64,000 bases of DNA from Streptomyces netropsis (lineage in GTDB: Bacteria; Actinomycetota; Actinomycetes; Streptomycetales; Streptomycetaceae), in contig NZ_JACHJG010000003.1 of assembly GCF_014203545.1 (NCBI RefSeq), positions 434,001 to 498,000 on the forward strand, in the 5' to 3' direction. The notes under the pieces were generated by a model. The model made no database searches. It was not told where the DNA came from and was given only the letters and a program-made list of their open reading frames with translations. The translations under genes and the position numbers were made by a program. This document shows, one piece after another, positions 17,884 through 26,206 of the stretch. Within the stretch, counting starts at the first letter, position 1. Every line of letters begins with the position of its first letter.

Positions 17884-18076
17884 GGCCGATCGCCTCGTTT
17901 CTCTTCCGCACTTCGCCGACGGTCATGGGCGGCCGCGACGTCCGCGACCACGCCCCTAGTCAGGGTTCCACTCGCTTCCCCCACGCGCATTCCGGCACGC
18001 GCGGACACACACAGTGATGTCATCGAGCCGTGGGGCCCTACGTACGACCGTACGACTGTCTCCCGGCGGCCGCGGT

Positions 18077-19027
18077 TCAGTACTGGGTGCGCAGGTGGTC
18101 CCAGAAGCCGTCCCGCAGCGCCCGTCGCAGATCCGCGTGGCCGCGTAGCGACAGGCCGAGCAGCGCCTCCGCCTCGACCAGCAGCTCCTGGTCGACGGGT
18201 CCCGGCAGATAGGGGTGGCCGGGCAGCAGCTCGGCGAGCGAGGCGCGGCCGCGCGAGCCGAGCCACTGGGCGGCGACGCGGGCGCCGACGAACCGTACGT
18301 CGTCGCGGGTGGGGGCGGGCCCCTGGTGGACGGGGGCGTCGCCGAAGGGTTCGTAGACGGCGCGCCGGGTGACGTACGGCTTGCAGAAGTCGAGGTCGAA
18401 GGTGCGCTGGCTGTCGACCTCCCACAGCAGCGGCTCGGCCTGGTTCCGGCCGCCGACGGCCTCGATGCCCCAGAGGTGGACGCGCGCGCCGTAGCCCTGT
18501 GCGGCCTCGACCGCCGAGACGAGGTCCTCGTCGCCGCCGATGAGTGCCGCGTCGCTGATGGCGCGGTGCCGGGCGAGGGATTCGAGGTCGGTGCGGATGA
18601 GGGAGTCGACGCCCTTCTGCTGGTTGTTGGCGTTGAGGTTGCCGAGCCGGACCTTGACGTCGGGGAGCTCGGCGATGCTCTGCTGCTCGGTGGTGTGGAT
18701 CCGGCGACGGGCGCCGTCGTACCAGTAGACCCGCAACAGTCGGCTGTCGGGGAAGATCGTGCGCGCCCGGTCGATGAAGGCCTCGATCAGCCCTTCCGCG
18801 TCGAGGTCGAAGGTGCGGCGGTCCTCGGTGCCGGTGACGAGCCGCCCCGCCGCGGCGTAGACGTAGCCGGCATCGACGAAGATCGCGTGGGTGGACGGGG
18901 TCGTCGCGACCTCGGCCAGCACCCGGGTGAGCAGCTCGTTGGTGCGCTCGACGCCGGCGGCGATCGTGGCGAGGTCCAGGGGGCCGGGGTGCTCTTGGGG
19001 GCCGGTGAGGCCCTGCGTGTCATTCAT
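18077..19027 (-). CDS. NYN-domain (PIN-like RNase) protein
   Basis: A 316-residue soluble protein. After an N-terminal helix, residues about 55-200 form a NYN domain: AIFVDAGYVY with the first acidic residue, DSLIRTDLESLA in the centre and ALIGGDEDLVSAVEAAQ with the conserved acidic pair, as in predicted metal-dependent ribonucleases. A C-terminal region of about 90 residues follows. The start is uncertain (ATG 19027 or ATG 19033, reading MCMNDT). Upstream are two GTCACAC direct repeats 21 bp apart (19049 and 19070). The gene is divergent from the sigma-R-type promoter at 19119. Confidence 0.82.
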   Translation of the reverse strand: MNDTQGLTGPQEHPGPLDLATIAAGVERTNELLTRVLAEVATTPSTHAIFVDAGYVYAAAGRLVTGTEDRRTFDLDAEGLIEAFIDRARTIFPDSRLLRVYWYDGARRRIHTTEQQSIAELPDVKVRLGNLNANNQQKGVDSLIRTDLESLARHRAISDAALIGGDEDLVSAVEAAQGYGARVHLWGIEAVGGRNQAEPLLWEVDSQRTFDLDFCKPYVTRRAVYEPFGDAPVHQGPAPTRDDVRFVGARVAAQWLGSRGRASLAELLPGHPYLPGPVDQELLVEAEALLGLSLRGHADLRRALRDGFWDHLRTQY

Positions 19028-19118
19028 ACACATCTCATTGTCGTAGCGGTCACACAGCGGACACAAGCCGTCACACTACTGACCGGTAATTAGCCAAGTT
19101 AAAAATTTCCTTAGCGTA

Positions 19119-19145
19119 GGGAATGTTTGCAGGCACCACCTCGTT
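19119..19145 (+). promoter_or_regulatory. Sigma-R-type promoter (GGGAAT, 18 bases, GTT)
   Basis: GGGAAT at 19119-19124 is followed by exactly 18 bases and GTT at 19143-19145. This matches the known Streptomyces SigR consensus GGAAT-N18-GTT used in thiol-oxidative stress. Transcription would begin near 19152 and run into the 50-residue gene. The surrounding 19085-19130 is unusually AT-rich for this genome. Confidence 0.62.
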
Positions 19146-19233
19146 GGACACATATGGAACGCGCCGCACTGTCGCTGCGCGCGTCACTACTCACTGAAGT
19201 TCTCCTCAGGAGGATCAGACGAAGGGAGAAGCC

Positions 19234-19386
19234 TTGCGCTTCGAGATCATGCGCCTGGACGACGTCGACGGCTCCGCCGTGGACAGCACCGTCGTGGACG
19301 CCGCCTCCGTCAACCGGATCGTGCAGCAGGCCGCCCAGATCGGCCAGCGCATCTACATCCGCCCGGCCGACACCTCGGTCCGGTAA
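19234..19386 (+). CDS. 50-residue conserved protein, TTG start
   Basis: A short gene with a TTG start at 19234 and a GAAGGGAG site 5 bases upstream. The protein begins MRFEIMRLDDVDGSAVDST and ends RIYIRPADTSVR, with no membrane segment or cysteine. I recall near-identical small proteins in other Streptomyces, where function is unknown. It lies directly downstream of the SigR-type promoter, so it may be induced by oxidative or thiol stress. A terminator hairpin follows at 19410-19441. Confidence 0.72.
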   Translation: MRFEIMRLDDVDGSAVDSTVVDAASVNRIVQQAAQIGQRIYIRPADTSVR

Positions 19387-19409
19387 CGCTTTACGTTCGG
19401 CAACGGCCG

Positions 19410-19441
19410 ACGCCCCCGTACGCTCGATCGTACGGGGGCGT
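19410..19441 (+). terminator. Terminator between the 50-residue gene and marC
   Basis: A perfect 13-bp stem (19410-19422 with 19429-19441) and 6-base loop, followed by TTCG. It lies between convergent genes and may serve both. Confidence 0.78.
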
Positions 19442-19472
19442 TTCGTATGCCCGGGGCGGTTCGGCCGTGACG

Positions 19473-20078
19473 TCAGGTGCCGTGGATGACCTGGGTGATG
19501 CCGTTGATGATCTGCTGCACGGCGAGCGCGGAGAGCATCATGCCCGCGAGCCGCGTCACGAGCACCACGCCGCCGTCCTTGATGACGCGGATGATCAGCA
19601 GCGAGTAGCGCATCACGAGCCAGAGCACGAGGTGCATCGCCGCGATCGCGGTCCACACCGACACCTGCGCGGCGAAGCCGTCCGCGTGCTGCACCGCGAG
19701 GATCACCGAGACGATCGCACCGGGGCCGGCGAGCAGCGGCATGCCCAGCGGCACGAGCGCGACGTTGACGTCCTTGGTCTGCGTCGGCTCCTCCGACTTG
19801 CCCGTGAGCAGGTCCAGGGCGATGAGCAGCAGGAGCAGACCACCGGCGATCATCAGCGCGGGCGTCGTGATGTGCAGATAGTCCAGGATCTGCTGACCGC
19901 AGATGCCGAACACGGCGATGACGCAGAACGCGACCGCCGCCGCCTGCCAGGCCATCTTCCGCTGGATCTTGGCGGGACGGCCGGAGGTGAGGGCGAGGAA
20001 GATCGGCGTGATGCCGGGCGGGTCCATGATCACAAAAAGCGTGAGAAAGAGGGATCCGAAGACAGCGATGTCGAACAC
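19473..20078 (-). CDS. MarC-family integral membrane protein
   Basis: A 201-residue protein with six hydrophobic segments and the MarC/YchE family pattern: FLTLFVIMDPPGITPIFLALT at the N-terminus, GGLLLLLIALDLL in the middle and PLLAGPGAIVSVIL. The family is named for the mar locus, but resistance roles have not been upheld and its transport function is unknown. GTG start at 20078. A MIDP-like NPxG turn is conserved as DPPG. About 165 bp with no gene separates it from the PHP gene upstream. Confidence 0.86.
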   Translation of the reverse strand: MFDIAVFGSLFLTLFVIMDPPGITPIFLALTSGRPAKIQRKMAWQAAAVAFCVIAVFGICGQQILDYLHITTPALMIAGGLLLLLIALDLLTGKSEEPTQTKDVNVALVPLGMPLLAGPGAIVSVILAVQHADGFAAQVSVWTAIAAMHLVLWLVMRYSLLIIRVIKDGGVVLVTRLAGMMLSALAVQQIINGITQVIHGT

Positions 20079-20243
20079 AGTGAGGGCCTTGCAGGAGTGG
20101 TGCGAGCGGGGAGGTGGGGAGCGCGGAGGAGCGCGGGTGCCGGTGGGCGTAGGGGTGGGTACGGGCGTACGGGCACGGTCGTCCGTACGGGAACCCGGAG
20201 GGGAGGAAAGCGGGCCGGGGGTACCGGCGCAGCCCGGGGTGGG

Positions 20244-21119
20244 TCAGCCGCCCGCGCCGGGGACGGGGAACGCGCCCGTCGCGCGGCGCGTGATCTCGCC
20301 GTAGATTTCCGGGTCGGTCGTGTACTCGCCGAGCCGGCAGGTCTTGCGGCTGCCGTGGTAGTCGCTGGAACCGGTGGTCAGCAGATCGAGGTCGGCGGCG
20401 AGGCCGCGCAACCGGGCGCGGGTCGGCTCGTCGTGGTCCATGTGGTCCACCTCGATGCCGTCCAGCCCCGCCGAGGCGAGGGCGGCTATCGCGCTCTCCG
20501 ACACGCACCGGCCGCGCTTGACGGCCAGCGGGTGCGCGAGGACGGTGACCCCGCCGGCGGCCTTGACCAGCCGGATGGCCTCGAAGGGGTCGAGTTCGTG
20601 CTTGTCGACGTAGGCGCGGCCGTCATTGGCGAGCCAGTCGGCGGTGAAGGCGTCCGAGACGGTGTCGATCACACCGAGCTCGACCATGGCGGTGGCCACG
20701 TGCGGGCGGCCCACGGCTCCGCCGGCGGCGAGCTCCGCCACCCGCTCCCAGGTGACCGGCACGCCCAGCTCACGGAGCTTGGCGACCATGCCGCGCGCCC
20801 GGGGCACCCGGTCGTCGCGCACCAGCTCGCGCTCGCGGGCCAGCTCCGGCTCCAGCGGGTCGAAGAGGTAGGCCAGCATGTGCAGGCCGACGGCGGCTTC
20901 CCCGGACGGGGAGGGAGCCAGGCGGCAGGAGAGCTCGGCGCCGGTGACCAGGGTCAGCCCCGCGGGGAGGGCCGCGATGGCCTCCGCGTGTCCGCCGACA
21001 CCGTCGTGGTCGGTCAGCGCGACGACGTCCAGCCCGGCGGCGGCCGCGTTGCGGACCAGCTCGGCGGGGGTGTCCGTACCGTCCGAGGCCGTGGAGTGGG
21101 TGTGCAGATCGATGCGCAC
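20244..21119 (-). CDS. PHP-domain phosphoesterase
   Basis: A 291-residue single PHP-domain protein. Metal-binding motifs are visible: RIDLHTHSTASDG at the start, ALTDHDGVGG near 35, GAELSCR near 65 and DYHGSRK near the C-terminus. This matches the YciV/RNase AM and TrpH-like family, which in other bacteria acts on 3',5'-nucleoside bisphosphates or RNA 5' ends. The exact substrate here is inferred only. GTG start with GGGAG upstream; -10-like TATCCT sits about 45 bases before the start. Confidence 0.85.
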   Translation of the reverse strand: MRIDLHTHSTASDGTDTPAELVRNAAAAGLDVVALTDHDGVGGHAEAIAALPAGLTLVTGAELSCRLAPSPSGEAAVGLHMLAYLFDPLEPELARERELVRDDRVPRARGMVAKLRELGVPVTWERVAELAAGGAVGRPHVATAMVELGVIDTVSDAFTADWLANDGRAYVDKHELDPFEAIRLVKAAGGVTVLAHPLAVKRGRCVSESAIAALASAGLDGIEVDHMDHDEPTRARLRGLAADLDLLTTGSSDYHGSRKTCRLGEYTTDPEIYGEITRRATGAFPVPGAGG

Positions 21120-21292
21120 GACACGGCTCCCCAGGCAAGCGGTACGGACAGGACCGGTTCAGGATAGCCGTCGTTTGAATACGGCCTGAATACGACCGGG
21201 TCCGGCCCGGTCAAGGGGCATGCGCGATCACTTGCGGACGCTTGACGCGCGCCTCGACCGTCCGGACCGCCTCGGCGCGGCCCGGACGGGCC

Positions 21293-21943
21293 TCAGCGGG
21301 GGCCCGGTGACAGGATGCGCGGCGAGAGCGCGCCGCACGGCAGCAGATCGACCTCCGCGCCCGCGTCCCGCAGATCGGTGAGCACCAGCTCGTCGTACAT
21401 CAGCAGCCCCGACCGCTCCGGCCAGACGACGGCCCACAGCCACAGCCCGCGCGCCTCGCCCGCGAACACGGCCCGGTCGTGCGGCGCGCCCTCGACGTGC
21501 CAGAGGGCGGTGGGACGGCCGGCGGCGTGCACCTTGGCGTCCGGCGGGCGGTCCACGCACATGTGGGGGCCGGGGTCCGGGCCGTCGATGCCCGCGTAAC
21601 GCGCGCCGAGGCCGACGCCCAGCTCCTCGGCGACGAGCAGCAGCTCGCCGGGGCCGCCCAGCGGGCCGGGGCCGGAACAGGCGACGGCGGTGGCCCGCCC
21701 GCCGCTGCGGTCGTCGCCCGCGCACGCCACACCGGTGAAGAGCCAGCCCACCGGCAGGGGCCAGGGCATCCACACCGGGACCCTGGCCCGGTTGACCACG
21801 ACGGCCAGCGCTTCGACGCTCGGCGGGACGACAGGCTGCAAGGGGTGCACGGCTCCGTGCACGCCGCACTGCCAGGAGTCGGCGAAGAGACCGGGCGCCC
21901 GCACCCGGCCACCGCACTTCGGGCAACTGGGTTCGCCCCTCAT
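21293..21943 (-). CDS. DUF6758-type conserved protein with zinc-ribbon N-terminus
   Basis: A 216-residue protein starting MRGEPSCPKCGGRVRAPG, with a later CGVHG pair. C-P-K-C and C-x-x-H could form a zinc ribbon. The rest is a conserved actinobacterial domain of unknown function (PVWMPWPLPVGWLFTGVAC, HVEGAPHDRAVFAGEARG). ATG 21943 is preferred over TTG 21952 because GAGGA upstream is better spaced. Function unknown. Confidence 0.78.
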   Translation of the reverse strand: MRGEPSCPKCGGRVRAPGLFADSWQCGVHGAVHPLQPVVPPSVEALAVVVNRARVPVWMPWPLPVGWLFTGVACAGDDRSGGRATAVACSGPGPLGGPGELLLVAEELGVGLGARYAGIDGPDPGPHMCVDRPPDAKVHAAGRPTALWHVEGAPHDRAVFAGEARGLWLWAVVWPERSGLLMYDELVLTDLRDAGAEVDLLPCGALSPRILSPGPR

Positions 21944-22114
21944 AGGGTCCAACGGTCCTCCGCGGTCGGCGCCGCGTCAAGGACGATCACCCGTCCGGGC
22001 GGAGTCATGGCGGATTCCCCCCGGGCGGCCCCGTCGCTCCGGTCCCGTCCGGGTCACATCCGGCACGGGGGCGGGGCACGGAAGCCCGCCGCGCGCCCCA
22101 GGGCGGCCGTGGGG

Positions 22115-22711
22115 TCAGCCCAGCGGGACCCCGGCGCGCAACGGATCGCGCAGGTCGGTGCCGTGCCGCAGCCACCGCTCCTCCAGGGCCGCCGCGCCCT
22201 GAACGCGCTTCCACGCCGCCTCGTTGGGCGTCATCGGCAGCAGGGGCAGGAAGCGGACCGGTTCCATGGGCTCGTCCAGCTCCAGGTCCTCGATCAGGCC
22301 GCCGGACTCGGCGACGAGCACGGAGGTGAAGGGCGCCTCCGGCCAGAGCGGCTCACCGGTGTCCAGCGACGCCCCCGGCGCCACGATGACGCCCTCCACC
22401 TGCGGGGACGCGGCGAGCACGGCCAGCGGACGGAGCACCTTGTCTGTGTCGGCCCGGCCCCTGCGGACGGTGAGGACCAGCTCGGCCCGGGGGCCGCGCA
22501 GCGGGTCGACGAGGGTGGCCGTGGGATCGGCCATCGGCTGGGCGGACATCCCGAGGGTGGCGTAGCGGACGACCTCGCCGCCGCCGTCGGAAGCCGTGAA
22601 GCGGAGGACCTCGATGCGGTCCGTGCCCAGGAAGGTGACGGCGGCGCGTGCGTCGGGCTCGCCCAGGGCCGTACGCAGCCGGGCCTCGACCAGTGCGAGA
22701 ACGTCTGACAT
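22115..22711 (-). CDS. Suppressor-of-fused-type conserved protein
   Basis: A 198-residue protein matching the suppressor-of-fused-like domain of bacteria: YATLGMSAQPM in the first half, AELVLTVRRG in the centre, and FLPLLPMTPNEAAWKRVQGA near the end. In bacteria this domain is associated with immunity and polymorphic-toxin loci, but no toxin is adjacent here. The TATGCT -10 ends 6 bases before the ATG at 22711, indicating a leaderless transcript. Longer in-frame starts would lie within that promoter. Confidence 0.8.
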   Translation of the reverse strand: MSDVLALVEARLRTALGEPDARAAVTFLGTDRIEVLRFTASDGGGEVVRYATLGMSAQPMADPTATLVDPLRGPRAELVLTVRRGRADTDKVLRPLAVLAASPQVEGVIVAPGASLDTGEPLWPEAPFTSVLVAESGGLIEDLELDEPMEPVRFLPLLPMTPNEAAWKRVQGAAALEERWLRHGTDLRDPLRAGVPLG

Positions 22712-22773
22712 GCAGCGAGCATAGAACGCGTATCGAACGGGCAAAGGCGGGGTCCGGTGCGCCACGCGGCTGC

Positions 22774-23185
22774 TAGCCTTGACCTCTGGTCAGGGAATTA
22801 CGTTCGTCCCTCAGCGGGGACCGGCCGGAGGAGGTGGGGCTGCGGTGGATCCTAGTCGACCGTGCAGTACCGACAGTTCTCCCGTCCCTCCGCTCCGGAC
22901 GCACTCCGTTTGACCCAAGAGCCTTCTGCGACCCGGCCGCCGTATCGGCCGTCCCGGCCCCGGAAGTCCTTTCGCGCCCGCAGCACTTGACGGAAGAGCG
23001 CCTTCGTCTCGCTTTGTTCCGTGTCCTCTGCGAAGTTCTCTGCGAACTGCCGTCAGCCTCCACGCACCGCACGAAGCGCCGCCCGATTCGCGGACGTATC
23101 CCCCTGCCCAGGCACCCACGTCCACGTTCCCGGCCGCGTTGCGCCCGCGCCCGTGGCTGACGGCCGGCCCGTGAAGGAGCCAGCC
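22774..23185 (+). promoter_or_regulatory. corA promoter and about 400-base leader
   Basis: TAGCCT at 22774-22779 is a typical streptomycete -10 box; transcription from it would give a leader of roughly 400 bases before the corA ATG. The only other features are GC-rich short inverted repeats and the GAAGGAG ribosome site at 23173-23179. No consensus M-box or other known riboswitch was recognised. ORFs on either strand look spurious. Confidence 0.4.
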
Positions 23186-24292
23186 ATGTCGATGATCCGC
23201 GACCTGCGTGCAGCCGTCCGCCCCGCCCTCCGCCGGGGGGACACCCCCTACGCCTACGACACGACCCGGGACCCCGCCACCAACAGCGCCGTGGTCGACT
23301 GCGCCGTCTACCGCGACGGCAAGCGGGCGAGCGCCCACGTCAGCCCGGCGGAGGCCATGCGGCGCGTACGGGCCGACGGGGGCTTCGCGTGGATCGGGCT
23401 GCACGAGCCGACCGAGCGTGAGTTCTCGGGCATCGCCCGGGAGTTCGGGCTCCACCCGCTCGCCGTGGAGGACGCGATCCACGCCCACCAGCGGCCGAAG
23501 CTGGAGCGCTACGACGACACGCTCTTCACCGTCTTCAAGACCATCCACTACGTCGAGCACGCCGAACTCACCGCCACCAGCGAGGTGGTGGAGACCGGCG
23601 AGGTGATGTGCTTCACGGGCCGGGACTTCATCATCACGGTCCGGCACGGCGGCCAGGGCTCGCTGCGCGCACTGCGCCACCGCCTCCAGGACGACCCGGT
23701 GCTCCTCGGCAAGGGCCCCTCGGCCGTCCTGCACGCGATCGCCGACCAGGTGGTCGACGGCTACATCGCGGTCGCCGACGCCGTGCAGGACGACATCGAC
23801 GAGGTCGAGATCGATGTCTTCTCCGCGCCCAGCAAGGGCACTTCGCGCGGTGGCGACGCGGGCCGCATCTACCAGCTCAAGCGTGAGGTGCTGGAGTTCA
23901 AGCGGGCGGTCGCCCCGCTGATGCGGCCGATGCAGCTGCTGAGCGAGCGGCCGATGCGGCTGGTGGACCCGGACATCCAGAAGTACTTCCGCGACGTCGC
24001 GGACCACCTCGCGCGCGTGCACGAGCAGGTGGTCTCCTTCGACGACCTGCTCAACTCGATCCTCCAGGCCAACCTCGCGCAGGCGTCGGTCGCGCAGAAC
24101 GAGGACATGCGCAAGATCACCTCGTGGGCCGCGATCTTCGCCGTGCCGACGATGATCGCGGGGATCTACGGCATGAACTTCGACCACATGCCGGAGCTGA
24201 AGTGGAAGTACGGCTACCCGACGGTCATGGTCGTCACGGTCACGATCTGTGTGGCGATCCACCGGGGGTTCAAGCGGAACGGGTGGCTGTAG
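23186..24292 (+). CDS. corA: CorA-family Mg2+/Co2+ transporter
   Basis: A 368-residue CorA-type channel. The large N-terminal cytoplasmic domain includes FAWIGLHEPTEREF, and a long helix covers about 200-300. Two C-terminal membrane segments follow, with the diagnostic YGMNFDHMPEL (GMN selectivity motif) between them near 327-337. It ends with a basic tail FKRNGWL. ATG 23186 has GAAGGAG at 7 bases. The TAG stop lies inside the first unit of a tandem 81-bp repeat that remains open in this frame beyond the stop. Confidence 0.92.
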   Translation: MSMIRDLRAAVRPALRRGDTPYAYDTTRDPATNSAVVDCAVYRDGKRASAHVSPAEAMRRVRADGGFAWIGLHEPTEREFSGIAREFGLHPLAVEDAIHAHQRPKLERYDDTLFTVFKTIHYVEHAELTATSEVVETGEVMCFTGRDFIITVRHGGQGSLRALRHRLQDDPVLLGKGPSAVLHAIADQVVDGYIAVADAVQDDIDEVEIDVFSAPSKGTSRGGDAGRIYQLKREVLEFKRAVAPLMRPMQLLSERPMRLVDPDIQKYFRDVADHLARVHEQVVSFDDLLNSILQANLAQASVAQNEDMRKITSWAAIFAVPTMIAGIYGMNFDHMPELKWKYGYPTVMVVTVTICVAIHRGFKRNGWL

Positions 24293-24538
24293 GGACGGTC
24301 GCCACGGGCGGCACCGGCCGGGGGTCCGGGGGTTGCCCCCGGGAAACACAGCAAGCGGAACGGGCGGCTGCAGGGACGGTCGCCACGGACGGAACCAGCC
24401 GGGGGTCCGGGGGTTGCCCCCGGGAAACACAGCAGGCGGAACGGGCGGCTGCAGGGACGGTCGCCACGGACGGCACCGGCCGGGGGGCCAGGGGTTGCCC
24501 CCGGGAAACACAGCAAGAGGAACGGGCGGCTGTACGGG
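24271..24538 (+). repeat. 81-bp tandem repeat spanning the corA stop
   Basis: Units start at 24271, 24352 and 24433, with a fourth partial unit from 24514; the period is exactly 81 bp. Each unit duplicates the last codons of corA (AAGCGGAACGGG) and carries a hairpin with stem CCGGGGG/CCCCCGG and loop TTG (weaker in unit 3). The first unit has the TAG stop; units 2 and 3 have CAG at that position, and the fourth TAC. Because 81 is a multiple of 3, the corA frame stays open through the array. The hairpins may act as serial terminators. Confidence 0.85.
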
Positions 24539-24570
24539 CAGGCGGCGGTAGGGGCCGTTGAGCCCCCTCG

Positions 24571-25545
24571 TCAGACTCCCGTCTCGACCTGCGGCTTCCG
24601 GGTCCGGTCCGCCATGATCACCAGGGCCAGGCCTGCCATGATCACCGCTAGGGCCGGGTAGGCCGCAGCGGACGGCATCTGGCCCAGCCAGACAGCCGCG
24701 ATCAGAGCCGCGCCCGGCGTCTCCAACAGGATCGCCGTCGAGGTGACGGACGGGCCGAGGCCCTTGACGACCCGGTTGATGAGGGAGTGCCCGAGCAGTT
24801 GGGCACAGACGGTCAGCACGGCCAGTTTGAGCCACGTCCCGCCGCTGTAGCCGCCCAGGGCGGAGCCCGAGACCAGGCAGGTGACGAGCAGCAGCACGGT
24901 CGTCGTGGCGTAGCAGACGTAGGTGTACGCGAGGGTGCCCACCGTCCGGCGCACCTCCGCTCCCAGCAGCACGTACCCCGCCGCCGCCATGCCGCCCGCG
25001 AGGGCCAGGGCGTCCCCGGCGAGGGCGCGCGGGGAGAGGGACAGGTCCACGCCCGTGAGGATCACGACGCCGAGGAAGGCGAGGGCGGTGCCCGCCCAGA
25101 CGAGCGCCGGCGGGCGGTGGCCGCGCAGGCACAGCAGGAGCGTCGTCCAGATCGGGGTGGTGGTGACCAGCGCGGTCGAGGAGGCGACCGAGGTCATGTG
25201 CAGGCTCGGCAGCCACACCGCGAAGTGCACGGCGAGCAGCGCCCCCGCGGCGACGGCCAGCAGCAGCGCGCGACGGCCCATGCCGAGCAGCTCCGCGCGG
25301 TGCCGGAACAGGGCGAAGGGGGTGAGCGCGCCGACGGCCATGGCATTGCGCCAGAACGCGACGGCGAGGGCGGGTGCCGCGGTGGCGGCGATGAGCGGGG
25401 CGGAGAGCGAGACGCCGGCGATGGCTATCGCGAGCAGCACCAGATCCGTACGCATCCCGGGGTGAGGACCTTGCCCCTCGGACACGTGCGGATCGGTGGA
25501 TATCGCGGGGGACGGGACGCCCCGACGGGCACGGGCAACTCTCAC
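24571..25545 (-). CDS. EamA/DMT-family transporter
   Basis: A 324-residue membrane protein with ten predicted membrane segments in two EamA repeats, e.g. WRNAMAVGALTPFALF in the first half and LLETPGAALIAAVWLGQMPS in the second, as in drug/metabolite exporters. GTG 25545 is chosen because TACGCT lies 7 bases upstream, giving a leaderless mRNA; ATG 25455 is an alternative that would remove 30 variable N-terminal residues. Substrate unknown. Confidence 0.85.
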   Translation of the reverse strand: MRVARARRGVPSPAISTDPHVSEGQGPHPGMRTDLVLLAIAIAGVSLSAPLIAATAAPALAVAFWRNAMAVGALTPFALFRHRAELLGMGRRALLLAVAAGALLAVHFAVWLPSLHMTSVASSTALVTTTPIWTTLLLCLRGHRPPALVWAGTALAFLGVVILTGVDLSLSPRALAGDALALAGGMAAAGYVLLGAEVRRTVGTLAYTYVCYATTTVLLLVTCLVSGSALGGYSGGTWLKLAVLTVCAQLLGHSLINRVVKGLGPSVTSTAILLETPGAALIAAVWLGQMPSAAAYPALAVIMAGLALVIMADRTRKPQVETGV

Positions 25546-25690
25546 GCTTCCCAGCGTAGGCGCTGTGCTGGTTCGGGCCTCGGCCCAGCGCCGCTTTCCG
25601 CCTTCGGCGGTGGTGGGGGTTCGGGCCGTGGGCCCACAGTGCACGCCATCACGCCGGTGGACGGTCACGGCAGCCGCTTAAGGTAATCGC

Positions 25691-26206
25691 ATGACGCTGA
25701 CGCAGGCCCTGATCGAAGAGGCCACCAAGAAGTCCGGTCTCATCTGGGTGGAAGGGCCGACCGGGCCCAGCCGTGCGCTGTGGCATGTGTGGCACGAGGG
25801 TGCCGTGCACCTCGTGGGCGGGCCCGGTGAGCAGCCGTTGGAGGGGCTCGCGCTCGAGGACGGCGGGGTGGCCACCGTGACCGTGCGCAGCAAGGACAAG
25901 GGCGGGCGGCTCGTCATGTGGATCGGGCGGGTCACCGTGCTGGAGCCCCGGGGCGAGGCGTGGGCCGGGGCCGTGGCCGAGCTGAAGGGCAAGCGGCTCA
26001 ACGCGCCGGACGCCGAGGCGATCGAGGAGCGGTGGGCCCGTGACTGCCGGGTGCTGCGGATCGAGCCGAACGGGGCGACCGGTGAGCTCCCCGACGGTTC
26101 GCTGGCCACCAGGCCGCTGCCCACGTCCGCCACGACCCGGCAGCCGATGCCCGCCGCGCTGCCGAAGCTGCTGCGCAAGGGACTGGGGCGCAAGAAGGGA
26201 CGTTAG
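25691..26206 (+). CDS. Conserved protein of unknown function
   Basis: A 171-residue soluble protein with a Trp-rich N-terminal half (GLIWVEGPTGPSRALWHVWHEG) and a basic C-terminus (LPKLLRKGLGRKKGR). No catalytic motif is recognised. The TAAGGT box ends 6 bases before the ATG (leaderless). Its 3' end overlaps the convergent lipoprotein gene by 4 bp, so the two must form opposing overlapping transcripts. Confidence 0.75.
   Translation: MTLTQALIEEATKKSGLIWVEGPTGPSRALWHVWHEGAVHLVGGPGEQPLEGLALEDGGVATVTVRSKDKGGRLVMWIGRVTVLEPRGEAWAGAVAELKGKRLNAPDAEAIEERWARDCRVLRIEPNGATGELPDGSLATRPLPTSATTRQPMPAALPKLLRKGLGRKKGR

Noticed and set aside
22774..22800. Possible sigma-R promoter in front of corA (GGGAAT present)
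   Set aside because: The 18-base spacer ends in GGG, not GTT; only the TAGCCT box fits.
22834..23160. ORF of 108 codons in the corA leader
   Set aside because: Arg/Pro-rich with poor codon pattern and no ribosome site; part of a transcript leader.
24560..25668. DMT transporter starting at 25668
   Set aside because: Codons before 25545 lie upstream of the TACGCT promoter box and are not conserved in style.
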